Positions 53,323-62,549 are shown, counted from the first letter of the stretch. The stretch is DNA of 64,000 bases from Pseudomonadota bacterium (GCA_018242505.1 JAFEBU010000083.1:1-64000), one strand, 5' to 3'. The notes: generated by a model not told the origin, from the sequence alone. A program made the numbers and translations.

Positions 53323-54164
53323 CGCACTGCCTTCCTGTCGTCCCGCCGGTCGGCCTCGATCCGCCAGTGCCCCTGCACGGACAGGGCAGCACTATCGATC
53401 AGACCGCGGAGCCGCAGCCGGTGCGCCTCGGCAGCCCCTTGCGCCAGAGCCTTGTCGATCAAGGGCCGAGGCAAGGACCCAACGGAGACCGTCACCGGCA
53501 AATCCAGCAGGTCGCTGTCGGGGTCGAGTTCGCGGGCCGGCCGGCGCTCGATTGCCGGGTGATCGATGTTCACCGCGTTGGCGACCACGGTCGCGGCAGC
53601 ATCGGCAGCAGCGGCCGTCGCCGCCAAAATCGTGGCGCTGTCGGCGATACCCAACGAGAAAGACCGGCCACGCCAGCCCGAGGTCGCGATGCCGCGCACG
53701 GGCCGGCCGTGTGCGAACTCGACCGCACCGTCGAGCGCTCGGGCGAAAATGCCTGCCCGCAGGCTCTGTCCTGGGCTGAGGTGGATCGCGATATCGCCAC
53801 CGTTGTTGACATAAGCCTTGTCGAGAGACCGGCCGGCATGCATCGCCTGCAGCAGCTCATCCGCCACCGCGCCCGCCACCGCCGCCATAGGGGTGATGAA
53901 CATATCGCGATACGGCCACACCGCCTCGACCATGCGCCGCGCAACCGGGCCCTGCAGCAGCGGATAGGCGTCGCCAACTTGGCGGCGCAGCATCGGCAAC
54001 TCGCCGACCAGGGTCGGCAGGATATCGTCGAAGCGGTCGGCCGCCTGCCGATAGGCGCTCTCGATCTCGTCCGGGGCGCCGAAAGCCTCGATGATCAGGT
54101 CGATCGGACCGTGCTGCAGGTGCAGCCGGCCGTCGGACAGACGCACGGCGATGGCGCCGTTCAC
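53319..54164 (-). CDS. UPF0280 family protein (ApbE-like)
   Basis: 281 residues from a GTG at 54164 that overlaps the upstream stop by 4 nt (GTGA). Landmarks are AVAGAVADELLQAM (about 118-131), KAYVNNGGDIAIHL (about 139-152) and GIATSGWRGRSFSLGIADSATI, the UPF0280 arrangement related to ApbE FMN transferases. VNNGGDIAIHL corresponds to the ApbE nucleotide-binding region. It may attach a flavin to a partner protein; the Fe-S reductase encoded just upstream is a candidate. Confidence 0.82.
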   Translation of the reverse strand: MNGAIAVRLSDGRLHLQHGPIDLIIEAFGAPDEIESAYRQAADRFDDILPTLVGELPMLRRQVGDAYPLLQGPVARRMVEAVWPYRDMFITPMAAVAGAVADELLQAMHAGRSLDKAYVNNGGDIAIHLSPGQSLRAGIFARALDGAVEFAHGRPVRGIATSGWRGRSFSLGIADSATILAATAAAADAAATVVANAVNIDHPAIERRPARELDPDSDLLDLPVTVSVGSLPRPLIDKALAQGAAEAHRLRLRGLIDSAALSVQGHWRIEADRRDDRKAVR

Positions 54165-55600
54165 TTGCCGTCCCCTATGCGCACGCGCTGGCCGCGCAGC
54201 ACGTCTTCCAGTGTGACAGCACGCGAGGCGTAACCGCCCAGCGCCGCATAGTCGTCCGCCCGCAGTGTGAACTCGATGGGCGCCACCAGCGCCGGCGTCG
54301 GCACGTAGCCGAACGATTTTTCGGGCATGCCCGCGACATCGACCATCAGCGTGATGCCGCCGCCCGGCCAGACATAGGCCGGAACGCCGCCCAGCGTCAC
54401 CTTGGTGAGGGTCTGGCGGACCGAGCGCGTCAGCCGCACCGGATTCTCGGTGACCCCTGCCCGCAGCGAGCCGCCGGCGCCTGCCATGAAAAGCACGGTG
54501 CAAAGGGCCGGTTCGCAATTCTCGGCCACCCGGTCAACGACCCGCCGCACCGGCTCCGGCATATCCTTGGGCTGGGGTTTGAGATCGCGGTCGAGCTCGA
54601 ACCAGGCCGATTGCTCGCCCGTCGTCGAGACCATCAGGAGGCGCAAGCCCGGCCAGGCCTGCTTGGCATCGATCTTCTCGATGATTTCCAGCGGATCGCT
54701 GACGTTTGTGCCACCCCAGCCCAATCCCGGTTCGGCCACCTGGAAATAGCGGCCGGGGGTGGATTTGCGGCCACGTACGCGGATGCCGGCCGGTTTCATG
54801 TCGAGGAAGCGGCCACCCTGGTGCTCGGTCAGCACGCCGGTGATGTGGTCGTCGACCACGATCACCTCGTCCGCATGGTCCTTCCATTGCGGCGCGAACA
54901 TGCCGATGGCGGCCGAGCCGCAGCCCACTCGCATGCGCTCCTCGCACTGGCCGTTCACGATCGGTGGCTGGCCCGACTGCACGACCACGGTCGAGCCGCC
55001 GTCGATGGCCAGCTCCACGGCTTCGCGATTGCACAGCGCCAGCAAGGCGTCGCAGGTGACGACACCTTCTTTCTTGCTGCCGCCGGTCAGGTGATGGACG
55101 CCGCCCAGCGACAGCATCTGCGAACCGTACTCGGCTGTCGTCACATGGCCGACGGCCTCGCCCCTCACCCGGACCGCCGCCTGCTCGGGGCCAAGATAGC
55201 GGTCGGTGTCGATCTTCACCTTGACGCCGCAGTAGCTGAAGATGCCCTCGGTCACGACCGTGACCATGTCGACGCCTTCGTACCTGGACGAGACGATGAA
55301 GGGCGCCGGCTTGTAGTCGGGGTAGGTCGTGGTGGCGCCGATGCCCGTCACGAACGCGCCCTCCCCCTTGCCGAGCTCGCCGGCCCAGTTGCCGCTGCCC
55401 TCGATGAAAGCCACCCGCGCCAGGTCGGGCTTGGCCAGCAGCACGAGCGGGTCGACCCGCACCAGCTTGCCATCTTCGTTGGCATAGCGATCGCAGGCAC
55501 CGGCCCGGCCGGGGCGGATGCGGCACAGCACCGGGCAGGCGTCGCAGCGGATGATGCCCGCCTTCTGCTCGGCTTCGGTGAGCGCAAGCTCGTCGCTCAT
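54161..55600 (-). CDS. 6-hydroxynicotinate reductase-like Fe-S protein
   Basis: 479 residues. An N-terminal CxxCxxxC...C site (C19, C22, C26, C36; IRCDACPVLCRI and GACDRYAN) should hold a 4Fe-4S cluster. The rest matches my memory of proteins annotated as 6-hydroxynicotinate reductase, the ring-reducing enzyme of nicotinate fermentation in Eubacterium barkeri. A TGIGATTT segment (85-92) resembles the S/T-G-A-T flavinylation core of ApbE targets. Start ATG at 55600 overlaps the upstream stop (ATGA). Ring reduction after hydroxylation by the Mo enzyme fits its position. Exact substrate unproven. Confidence 0.8.
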   Translation of the reverse strand: MSDELALTEAEQKAGIIRCDACPVLCRIRPGRAGACDRYANEDGKLVRVDPLVLLAKPDLARVAFIEGSGNWAGELGKGEGAFVTGIGATTTYPDYKPAPFIVSSRYEGVDMVTVVTEGIFSYCGVKVKIDTDRYLGPEQAAVRVRGEAVGHVTTAEYGSQMLSLGGVHHLTGGSKKEGVVTCDALLALCNREAVELAIDGGSTVVVQSGQPPIVNGQCEERMRVGCGSAAIGMFAPQWKDHADEVIVVDDHITGVLTEHQGGRFLDMKPAGIRVRGRKSTPGRYFQVAEPGLGWGGTNVSDPLEIIEKIDAKQAWPGLRLLMVSTTGEQSAWFELDRDLKPQPKDMPEPVRRVVDRVAENCEPALCTVLFMAGAGGSLRAGVTENPVRLTRSVRQTLTKVTLGGVPAYVWPGGGITLMVDVAGMPEKSFGYVPTPALVAPIEFTLRADDYAALGGYASRAVTLEDVLRGQRVRIGDGK

Positions 55601-58305
55601 GCCTTGCGTCCTTTCCCTGCAAGGATCGCCTCGCGAAGCCGGTGCGGCAGCAGCGGCACGCGATGCGCCCGCACGCCGGTCGCGTGGTGCACGGCGCCCA
55701 GGATGGCCGGCGCAGTCGGCACCAGCCCCGGCTCGCCCACGCCCTTGGCGCCCGATGGTCCCAGCGGTTCGCGATCCTCGATCAGCAGGCACTCGATCTC
55801 GGGCACATCGCCCACCGTCGGGATCAGATAGTCGTGCAGGTTCTCGGTTCGGCCAGGAAGATATTCCTCCATCAGCGCCAGCCCCAGCCCCTGGGCAATG
55901 CCGCCTTCGATCTGGCCTTCGACCAAGGTTGGATTGATCGCCTTGCCGACATCGTGAGCGGCGACGATATGCAGCACTTTCACCGTGCCCAGTTCGATAT
56001 CGACTTCGACCGTCGCCATCTGGGCTGCGAAGGCATAGGTGGCGTAGGGTATCCCCTGACCATCGGCATCGAGCGGCGTGGTCGGCGGGTCGAAGGTCCC
56101 TTCGCCCATCAGCGGGCCGACCTTGGCAAGGTCGAGGCTATGGGTCTCAGTGCCGTCGCGGACCGTCAATACAGTCCCTTCAAGCGACAATCGGGCGTCG
56201 GCGCCGGCGTTGGCGAGCCGCAGGATTTGCCGGCGAAGATCCCGACCCGCCGCTTCGGCCGCGCGGCCCGAGACGAAGGTCTGGCGCGAGGCCGAGGTCT
56301 TGCCGGCGTCGGCTGTGAGATCGGTATCGCCGGACACCAGCGCGAATTGCCCGGCGGGCAATCCCACCGCATCGGCCACGATCTGGGTCATGATCGTATT
56401 GCTACCCTGGCCGATGTCGAGCGCACCGTTATAGAGGGTGAGCACGCCGTCGACGGAGAGGCCCACGCGCATACGCGACGGGTTCGACATCGAGGTATTG
56501 CCGATGCCGTACCACATGCAGCCAATGCCGACGCCGCGCCGCCTGGGTCCATCTTTGGCGTTGAAAGCCGACACTTCCTCATGCGCCTTGCGCCAATGCG
56601 GCCGCAGGGCATCGAGGCATTGCGGCAGTCCGGCCGAGTGATCGAGCTTTTGTCCCGTCGCGGTCGTGTCGCCCACCCGCAGCGCGTTGCGATGCCGGAA
56701 CTCCAGCCGGTCGATCCCGAGCCGGTCGGCCAGCTCGTCCATCATCGCTTCATGGGCGATCGCCGCCTGCGGCACGCCAAAGCCGCGAAAAGCCCCCGCC
56801 GGCGGACCGTTGGTGAAGAACGCTTCACCCCAGGTACGCACATTGGGCATGGCATAAGGCCCCATGGCATGGACCGGCACGCGGTTGGCGACCGTGGGCC
56901 CCCACGAGGCATAAGCGCCGGTATCGAAGGTCGCCGTCACATCGCAGGCAAGCAGCCGGCCCTCCGCATCGCAGCCGAACTTTGCCCTGACGCGCGCCGG
57001 GTGCCGCTTGGTCGAAGCAGCCATGCTCTCCGGCCGGGTGTAGACGAGTGCGACCGGACAGCCGAGCTGCCAGGCGGCGACCGCGATCAGGGGCTGGACG
57101 GAAAGATCGAGCTTGCCGCCGAAACCGCCGCCACAGGCTGTCGGCACGATCCGCACCGCCTCCGGCGAAAGCCGCATGACGTTCGCGATCTCGTCTCGGT
57201 CCATATAAGGAGTCTGGGTCGTGGCGTGGATTTCGATGCGATCGCCCACCCGACGCGCCCAACCCGCCTCCGGCTCGATATAGGCATGCTCGACGAACGA
57301 GGTCTCGAACATGCCTTCGGCTACCGCGGTACAGCGGGCAAAGGCCCCCGCGGGGTCACCGCGCCGAACGCCGCCATCGAGCAACAGATTTCGGGGCTTG
57401 TCGGCCTGGACCAATGGCGCCTGCGGCACGGTCGCGGCATCGATTCCGAGCAGGGGTGGTTCCGGTGCCCAGGCAATAGGCACATCCTCGTCTCGAACGG
57501 CAAGCACAGCCGTCCGCTCACCGACCAAAGCCAGCACGGCCTCCCCGCGATACCGTACCTGGCCTGCCGCCAAGACCGGCTGATCCTTGACGTCGGGGTA
57601 GATGCCATAGCCGTTGAAGGGGATATCGTCCGCCGTGAGCACTGCTGCGAGCCGGGCCCGCAACGGTGCCAGATCCCCGACCGTGAAACGCGCCCGGGCG
57701 TGGGGCGAGCGCACCACCCGGATCCAAAGCGTGTCGGCCGGCATGACATCGGCGCCGAACAGATCCCGGCCGGTGATTTTGGCCACGCCATCCACACGCG
57801 GCACCCGCGCGCCCACCGCTCCGCCGGCTTCGGGAATGACAGCCGGTTTCGACGCGCCCACAGCCAATACGGCCTCGACGATCTTGCTGTAGCCGGTACA
57901 GCGGCAGAGCACACCGCCCAATGCCTCCTCGACTGCGGCGCGTTCAGGCCGCGGCTGTCGACTGAGGAGGTCATGCGCCGCCATCAACATGCCCGGCGTG
58001 CAGATGCCGCATTGCGCCGCGCCATACGTCAAAAAAGACTCCTGCAGCGCGGCGAGCCGGCCGTCCTTCGCTGCGAGCCCCTCGACGGTCTCGACCGTGC
58101 GACCCGCCATCTGACCCATCGCGACCAGGCATGCACAAACCTGCCGGCCATCGAGGCGCACCGTGCAGGCGCCGCAGTCGCCCGCGTCGCAGCCGACCTT
58201 GGTGCCGGTCAGGCCCAGATCGTCGCGCAGGGCGGCGGCAAGCCGTGTTGCCGGCAAGCCACACCAATCCATCTTTTGGTCGTTCAGGGTGAAGGCGACC
58301 TTCAC
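55597..58305 (-). CDS. Fused 2Fe-2S / molybdopterin-binding hydroxylase subunit
   Basis: 902 residues from a GTG at 58305 (GGAGGTGGCGTC upstream; overlaps the FAD-subunit stop as GTGA). Residues 1-160 are a two-cluster 2Fe-2S module (C39, C44, C47, C57 region; CGICTPG; CRCTGYSKIV). Residues 175-902 are a xanthine-dehydrogenase-family Mo-pterin domain (CGGGFGGKLDLS, AFRGFGVPQA, and the catalytic Glu in GVGEPGLVP). It hydroxylates a heteroaromatic ring using water. The FeS-Mo fusion with a separate FAD gene differs from the XdhAB arrangement in the same window. Confidence 0.9.
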   Translation of the reverse strand: MKVAFTLNDQKMDWCGLPATRLAAALRDDLGLTGTKVGCDAGDCGACTVRLDGRQVCACLVAMGQMAGRTVETVEGLAAKDGRLAALQESFLTYGAAQCGICTPGMLMAAHDLLSRQPRPERAAVEEALGGVLCRCTGYSKIVEAVLAVGASKPAVIPEAGGAVGARVPRVDGVAKITGRDLFGADVMPADTLWIRVVRSPHARARFTVGDLAPLRARLAAVLTADDIPFNGYGIYPDVKDQPVLAAGQVRYRGEAVLALVGERTAVLAVRDEDVPIAWAPEPPLLGIDAATVPQAPLVQADKPRNLLLDGGVRRGDPAGAFARCTAVAEGMFETSFVEHAYIEPEAGWARRVGDRIEIHATTQTPYMDRDEIANVMRLSPEAVRIVPTACGGGFGGKLDLSVQPLIAVAAWQLGCPVALVYTRPESMAASTKRHPARVRAKFGCDAEGRLLACDVTATFDTGAYASWGPTVANRVPVHAMGPYAMPNVRTWGEAFFTNGPPAGAFRGFGVPQAAIAHEAMMDELADRLGIDRLEFRHRNALRVGDTTATGQKLDHSAGLPQCLDALRPHWRKAHEEVSAFNAKDGPRRRGVGIGCMWYGIGNTSMSNPSRMRVGLSVDGVLTLYNGALDIGQGSNTIMTQIVADAVGLPAGQFALVSGDTDLTADAGKTSASRQTFVSGRAAEAAGRDLRRQILRLANAGADARLSLEGTVLTVRDGTETHSLDLAKVGPLMGEGTFDPPTTPLDADGQGIPYATYAFAAQMATVEVDIELGTVKVLHIVAAHDVGKAINPTLVEGQIEGGIAQGLGLALMEEYLPGRTENLHDYLIPTVGDVPEIECLLIEDREPLGPSGAKGVGEPGLVPTAPAILGAVHHATGVRAHRVPLLPHRLREAILAGKGRKA

Positions 58306-59132
58306 GACGCCACCTCCGCCAACAACCGCCGCAACACTGTAACGGCCGCGTCGAGCCGGTAAGCGGCGCTGCCGCGCACATCGTCGATCGGGGCGAGCGG
58401 CGCCAGGTGGACCGGCTCGACTCGTTCGGCGAGACGTGAATCGAACGGCGCACCGACGAGCGCGACTTCGAGAAGCGGCAGGCGCTGCGCCACGGCCGAG
58501 CATGCACCGACAGCGACACGCGCTGCGGCAACGCGATCGTCCGCAATCTCCAGCGTAGCCGCCGCCATGACGATCGAGATCACCAGATAACGTCGCGCTC
58601 CGAGCTTCAGGAAAGAACTACGCGCAATAGTTGCATGCTTCGGAACATGGATCGCGACCAGAAGCTCGCCGGGCGACAATTGCGTGCGGCGATTGCCGAC
58701 GATGAACTTCGACAGTGCAAGGCGGCGCACGCCCGTTCGACTCGCAAGTTCGACCTCTGCATCGAGCGCGAGCAATGGCGGCACACCGTCGGCAGCAGGC
58801 GAGGCATTGCAGAGATTGCCGGCCAGCGTTCCCGCATTCTGGATCTGTCGGCCGCCGACCTCGCGCGCCGCCTGCTTGAGCCCGTCGAACAACGGCGGGA
58901 GGTCAGCCGCCAGAAGCTCGCTCCAGGTCGTCGTGGCCCCCAGCCGCCAGCCGGCGCCATTCCGGGAAATGCCGCGTAAGCCCTTGATCCGACTAATGTC
59001 CAGGATGTCTTCTTCGACTGTCCGGCCGACCCGCGCAGGATAGAAATCGGTCCCGCCAGCCAACACCGCATGGGGCCGGATCAGGGCCTCCAGCGCCTCT
59101 TCCAGGCGATCAGGTTGGCGGTAATCACCCAT
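58302..59132 (-). CDS. FAD-binding subunit of the molybdenum hydroxylase
   Basis: 276 residues. The FAD motifs are AVLAGGTDFYP (about 22-32) and QIQNAGTLAGNLCNASPAADG (about 96-116), followed by the CO-dehydrogenase flavoprotein C-terminal domain (KLGARRYLVISIVMAAATL). It passes electrons from the Fe-S clusters to an acceptor. The ATG at 59132 has no Shine-Dalgarno: the bases directly upstream are a 20-bp dyad. It is the first structural gene after the MarR regulator. Confidence 0.9.
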   Translation of the reverse strand: MGDYRQPDRLEEALEALIRPHAVLAGGTDFYPARVGRTVEEDILDISRIKGLRGISRNGAGWRLGATTTWSELLAADLPPLFDGLKQAAREVGGRQIQNAGTLAGNLCNASPAADGVPPLLALDAEVELASRTGVRRLALSKFIVGNRRTQLSPGELLVAIHVPKHATIARSSFLKLGARRYLVISIVMAAATLEIADDRVAAARVAVGACSAVAQRLPLLEVALVGAPFDSRLAERVEPVHLAPLAPIDDVRGSAAYRLDAAVTVLRRLLAEVAS

Positions 59133-59152
59133 ATCGTTCGTGTACGTACGAT
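59133..59152. promoter_or_regulatory. Candidate MarR operator abutting the FAD-subunit start codon
   Basis: ATCGTTCGTGTACGTACGAT is symmetric at 16 of 20 positions, with ATCGT/ACGAT ends and CGT/ACG inner arms. It lies between the MarR gene and the first structural gene and touches the start codon of the latter. MarR proteins typically bind 16-20 bp dyads of this kind. Confidence 0.5.
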
Positions 59153-59192
59153 GATCACAGAGTCTGCGGGAGTCAAAACGATTCGGCTGTGC

Positions 59193-59663
59193 TCAAACGA
59201 TTCTGGAAAGAAGTTCGAGGAGCTGACGCTGCTCGGCGAGGTTCAGCGGCTTCAACGTCTCGCGTGATACGGCAGGACCATTCAGCAGCAGCTTGTTCAC
59301 GGTGCGCTGGCCTTCGGTGGTGAGGCTGAGCAACGTGCGTCGTGCGTCACCAGGATCGGGACGCGAGTCGACGAGGCCGCGCTCCTTCAACCGACGGACG
59401 ACTCCCTGCATCGTCGCCTTGTCCATGCCGACGAGTCGGCCGAGCAGATTCTGCGACAGCTCGCGATACTCGTTCAGCTTCGCCATGCTCGAGTATTGCG
59501 TCGGCGTGATGTTGGGATCTCCGATGGTCACCTGGAAGATCGCACTCGCACGTTGATGTGCGCGACGCAGCAGATAGCCGACTTGCTCTTCGATGCGGTA
59601 CGGCCGCGTCAACGGCCCCGATGCCGCCTTCGGCTCCTGCTGCTTTCTTGCGACGTTGCGCAT
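59193..59663 (-). CDS. MarR-family transcriptional regulator
   Basis: 156 residues from the ATG at 59663 (purine-rich GAGGCGGGGGG upstream); the longer frame lacks support. Winged helix-turn-helix: ITPTQYSSMAKLNEY, LSQNLLGRLVGMDKATMQGVVRRLKERGLVDSRPDPGDARRTLLSLTTEGQRTV (about 62-130), a textbook MarR core with the DxRR wing. Such regulators respond to small aromatic ligands and often repress the adjacent catabolic genes. It is the first gene of the long minus-strand operon and the only clear transcription factor in the window. Confidence 0.92.
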   Translation of the reverse strand: MRNVARKQQEPKAASGPLTRPYRIEEQVGYLLRRAHQRASAIFQVTIGDPNITPTQYSSMAKLNEYRELSQNLLGRLVGMDKATMQGVVRRLKERGLVDSRPDPGDARRTLLSLTTEGQRTVNKLLLNGPAVSRETLKPLNLAEQRQLLELLSRIV

Positions 59664-59909
59664 CGCCCCCCGCCTCTTCGCCCCCTTCGCTACACCGACT
59701 GGGCGCGTCGCACAACGGTCAGCTTCGCATTCCACATCGACGATGAATCTGAGTCCGCTTGACTCGCAGCCGGCCAAAGGGCAGCGCACCGCACGCGCGC
59801 TATCCCACAGCATTCGCCGAGCGAACACGAACGACGACAGTCGATGACGGTGGTCGAGAGCGATGGCAGTCTTGTTGCATCATCATTGTTTCCGTGAAGG
59901 ACGACTATC

Positions 59910-61112
59910 ATGGCCGGTGCGTTGAGCGGCATCCGAATCATCGATCTCACCAACGTCATCCTCGGCCCGTATGGAACCATGCTGTTGGCCGACCAGGGCG
60001 CCGATGTGATCAAGATCGAGGCACCCGAGGGCGATGCGGTGCGTCATATCGGCAAGCCGGCGCGGACAGCGGGCATGGGTCCGACCTATCTCTATGTCAA
60101 TCGCAACAAGCGTTCGCTCTGCCTCGACCTCAAAAATGCAAAGGCGCGCGCGGCCTTGCTTGAAGTCGTGAAGACAGCAGATGCCTTCGTCCATGCGCTG
60201 CGACCGCAAGCCATTGAGGGTCTTGGCCTCACCTATGCGGACATTCGCAAGGTCAGGCCCGACATCGTCTATGTCGGTGCCTACGGATATTCAGCCGATG
60301 GTCCTTACGGAAAACTGCCGGCCTACGACGATGCCATCCAGGCGCGCTTCGGCATTGCCGACCTGATGGGCCGGGCGGCCGGCGACGACGCGCCGCGCTA
60401 TCCGCCAACCATTCTCGCCGACAAGACGGTCGGGCTCACCTTTGCCTTCTCGACCCTCTCCGCCCTCATGCACCGTCAGCGCACCGGAGAAGGCCAGTTC
60501 GTCGAGGTGCCGATGTTCGAGACCATGGCCGCCTGGCTGATGATCGAGCATCTGTGGGACCGTACCTTCAGCGACGAGGGCGACGTCGGCTATACCCGTC
60601 TGCTCGCCCGAACGCGCAAGCCGTTCCGAACGCTGGACGGCTGGATGGCGATTCTTCCCTACAACGACAAGCATTGGCGGAATTTCTTCGAGCTTGTCGG
60701 CAAACCCGAGGTGCTAAAGGACCCGCGCTACTCGACCCTCAACGCACGGTCCCTGCATATCAATGACATGTATGCCATGGTCGAGGCCCTGGCCCCGACC
60801 AAGACCACCGCCGAATGGGTGGCCCTGCTCGACGAGGCCCAGATCCCCAACGCGCCGGTCTCGACCCTCGCCGACCTGTTCGAGGATCCGCATCTTGTGT
60901 GGCGTCAACTCTTCCGGAAATACCCCCATCCCAGCGAGGGCGAGATCATGATGGTCGAGCCGCCCATGCGGATGAGCAAAACCCCGCCGTCGATCCGCAC
61001 CATGGCGCCGCTGATGGGTGCCGATTCATGCGCCGTCCTCGCCGAAGCCGGCGTGAGCACGGCCGAGATCGCGGCCCTGAAAGCCGAGGGGGCGCTGATC
61101 GAGCCCGCCTAA
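59910..61112 (+). CDS. CaiB/BaiF (class III) CoA transferase
   Basis: 400 residues. N-terminus LSGIRIIDLTNVILGPYGTMLLADQGADVIKIEAPEGDAVR is typical. The catalytic Asp is D171 (PPTILADKTVG). It moves CoA between carboxylic acids. Its location, divergent from the heterocycle operon, suggests activation of a ring-cleavage product such as a dicarboxylic acid; that is inference. The stop overlaps the convergent ornithine-cyclodeaminase-like gene by 4 nt. Confidence 0.9.
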   Translation: MAGALSGIRIIDLTNVILGPYGTMLLADQGADVIKIEAPEGDAVRHIGKPARTAGMGPTYLYVNRNKRSLCLDLKNAKARAALLEVVKTADAFVHALRPQAIEGLGLTYADIRKVRPDIVYVGAYGYSADGPYGKLPAYDDAIQARFGIADLMGRAAGDDAPRYPPTILADKTVGLTFAFSTLSALMHRQRTGEGQFVEVPMFETMAAWLMIEHLWDRTFSDEGDVGYTRLLARTRKPFRTLDGWMAILPYNDKHWRNFFELVGKPEVLKDPRYSTLNARSLHINDMYAMVEALAPTKTTAEWVALLDEAQIPNAPVSTLADLFEDPHLVWRQLFRKYPHPSEGEIMMVEPPMRMSKTPPSIRTMAPLMGADSCAVLAEAGVSTAEIAALKAEGALIEPA

Positions 61113-62098
61113 CCGCCGTCGACGGCGAGTTCCGCGGCCGCCAGATCCTCGAGCGCCGCCCCTACCGACTTGAAGAGGGTGACGCTGGTCCGGTCGCCGG
61201 CTGGCCGACCGGTCTTTTGGCCACGGGAGAGTTCGAAAAGGTCGGCAACGATATCACCCTGGCGGATCACACCCGCTGCGAGCGGCCGCACGATGTCGCC
61301 GGCCTCCTTCAGGGCGCCGGCCCGGGTATCGACGTAGATCCGGGCGCGCCGCACGGCAGTGTCGTCGCTTTCGCGCATCTCGGGTGTGTAGGCGCCGACC
61401 AAGTCGAGATGCTGCCCTTCCCGCAGCCAGTCGCCTTCGACAAGGGGGTCCTTCGAGAGCGTGGCGCAGGAGACGATGTCGGCGTCGGCGGCGGCCGAGC
61501 GCCGATCGGCCACCGCCTTCACGGCGATGGACCGGCCGAGCGCCACCGGCAAGGACCCGGCGAGTTCGCGGGCAAGCTGCTCGGCCTTGGCCGCATCGCG
61601 TCCCCAGATCGCGACCTGCACGAGCGGCCGGATCTTGGCGTGCACGCGGATGAGGTGTGGCGCCAACGCGCCTGTCCCGATCATCAGCAGGGAAGAAGCG
61701 TCCGGCCGCGACAGATAGCGCGAGGCGAGGCCCGAGGCGCAGGCCGTGCGGCGCTTGGTGAGCATCGTGCCATCGAGCATGGCCAGCGGCGCGCCGGTCG
61801 CGCCATCGAGCAGCAGGTACTGGCCATAGATCGAGGGCAGCGACCGCCGCCCGTTATCAGGGAAGACCGTGACCAGCTTGATGCCGACTCGCGCTGGCCG
61901 GCCATTCCTGGCCTGCCCGGTCCAGGCCGGCATCAGGAGCAGCGTGGCATCGGCAGAGCCTGGACCGTTGGGAGCGGCGATCGTGTGATGATGGCGCGGC
62001 GGCATCTCGCAACCCGCCTGAAACAGCGCCTCGAGCCGGTCGACCAGGGCGATATCGTCGATCGCCGCATCGACCTCGGCGCCAGACAGGATTTTCAC
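61109..62098 (-). CDS. Ornithine cyclodeaminase / mu-crystallin family protein
   Basis: 329 residues from a GTG at 62098, 10 nt after the lapA stop. The N-terminal ILSGAEVDAAI, the GIKLVTVFPDN block with the substrate-binding Lys, the NAD-binding LMIGTGALAPHLIRVH (about 135-150) and LDLVGAYTPEMRESD are as in the family. Members include ornithine cyclodeaminase, imine reductases and delta-pyrroline-2-carboxylate or alanine dehydrogenases, so the reaction is open. Probably co-transcribed with lapA and ihfB. Confidence 0.85.
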   Translation of the reverse strand: MKILSGAEVDAAIDDIALVDRLEALFQAGCEMPPRHHHTIAAPNGPGSADATLLLMPAWTGQARNGRPARVGIKLVTVFPDNGRRSLPSIYGQYLLLDGATGAPLAMLDGTMLTKRRTACASGLASRYLSRPDASSLLMIGTGALAPHLIRVHAKIRPLVQVAIWGRDAAKAEQLARELAGSLPVALGRSIAVKAVADRRSAAADADIVSCATLSKDPLVEGDWLREGQHLDLVGAYTPEMRESDDTAVRRARIYVDTRAGALKEAGDIVRPLAAGVIRQGDIVADLFELSRGQKTGRPAGDRTSVTLFKSVGAALEDLAAAELAVDGG

Positions 62099-62108
62099 AG
62101 CAGAATTT

Positions 62109-62504
62109 TCACGATAGAGGCCGGCGCGGCGGCGCCACGAGGTCGGGTGCCACCAGCGCCGCCTGGCGATCGATCGCCTTCTGGTCTCGCGGCGGCGCAT
62201 CGGCCGACGATGCCGTGCGTTCGGCGAGCATCTCGCGCAGACGCGTCACTTCGCGATCCAGACGGGCCGCTTCCTTGCCCTGCTCGCGGGCGCGACGACG
62301 ATGGCGACGTCCGGCCCACCAGCCCAGCACCAGCCCGGCCAGCACTCCCAGCAGCAGCATCGCCACCATCAGGAGATAGAGGGGCGTCTGGAGACTATAC
62401 GGGAATGGCCAAAGGGACAGGGGCACGCGCTCGCTGTTGCTGACGGCAATCAGCACGCCCAGCACGACGAACAGCAGGAACAAGGCACGGGACAGGATCT
62501 TCAT
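62109..62504 (-). CDS. lapA: LapA-domain membrane protein
   Basis: 131 residues from the ATG at 62504. Two transmembrane helices (about 1-22 and 44-66) with NSERVPLSLWPFPYSLQTPLYLL between them, followed by a basic segment GRRHRRRAREQ and a coiled coil, the lipopolysaccharide assembly protein A (DUF1049) layout. In Enterobacteria LapA works with LapB in LPS control; no lapB is seen here. The rpsA-ihfB-lapA order is conserved in proteobacteria. Confidence 0.85.
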   Translation of the reverse strand: MKILSRALFLLFVVLGVLIAVSNSERVPLSLWPFPYSLQTPLYLLMVAMLLLGVLAGLVLGWWAGRRHRRRAREQGKEAARLDREVTRLREMLAERTASSADAPPRDQKAIDRQAALVAPDLVAPPRRPLS

Positions 62505-62549
62505 GCTGCCGCCAGAATGGCACAACGCAGCGTGGCGACGCGAGGGGCG

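Noticed and set aside
55642..58362. 906-residue plus-strand frame opposite the molybdenum hydroxylase
   Set aside because: It is an antisense shadow; no domain is visible, and the opposite strand is unambiguous.
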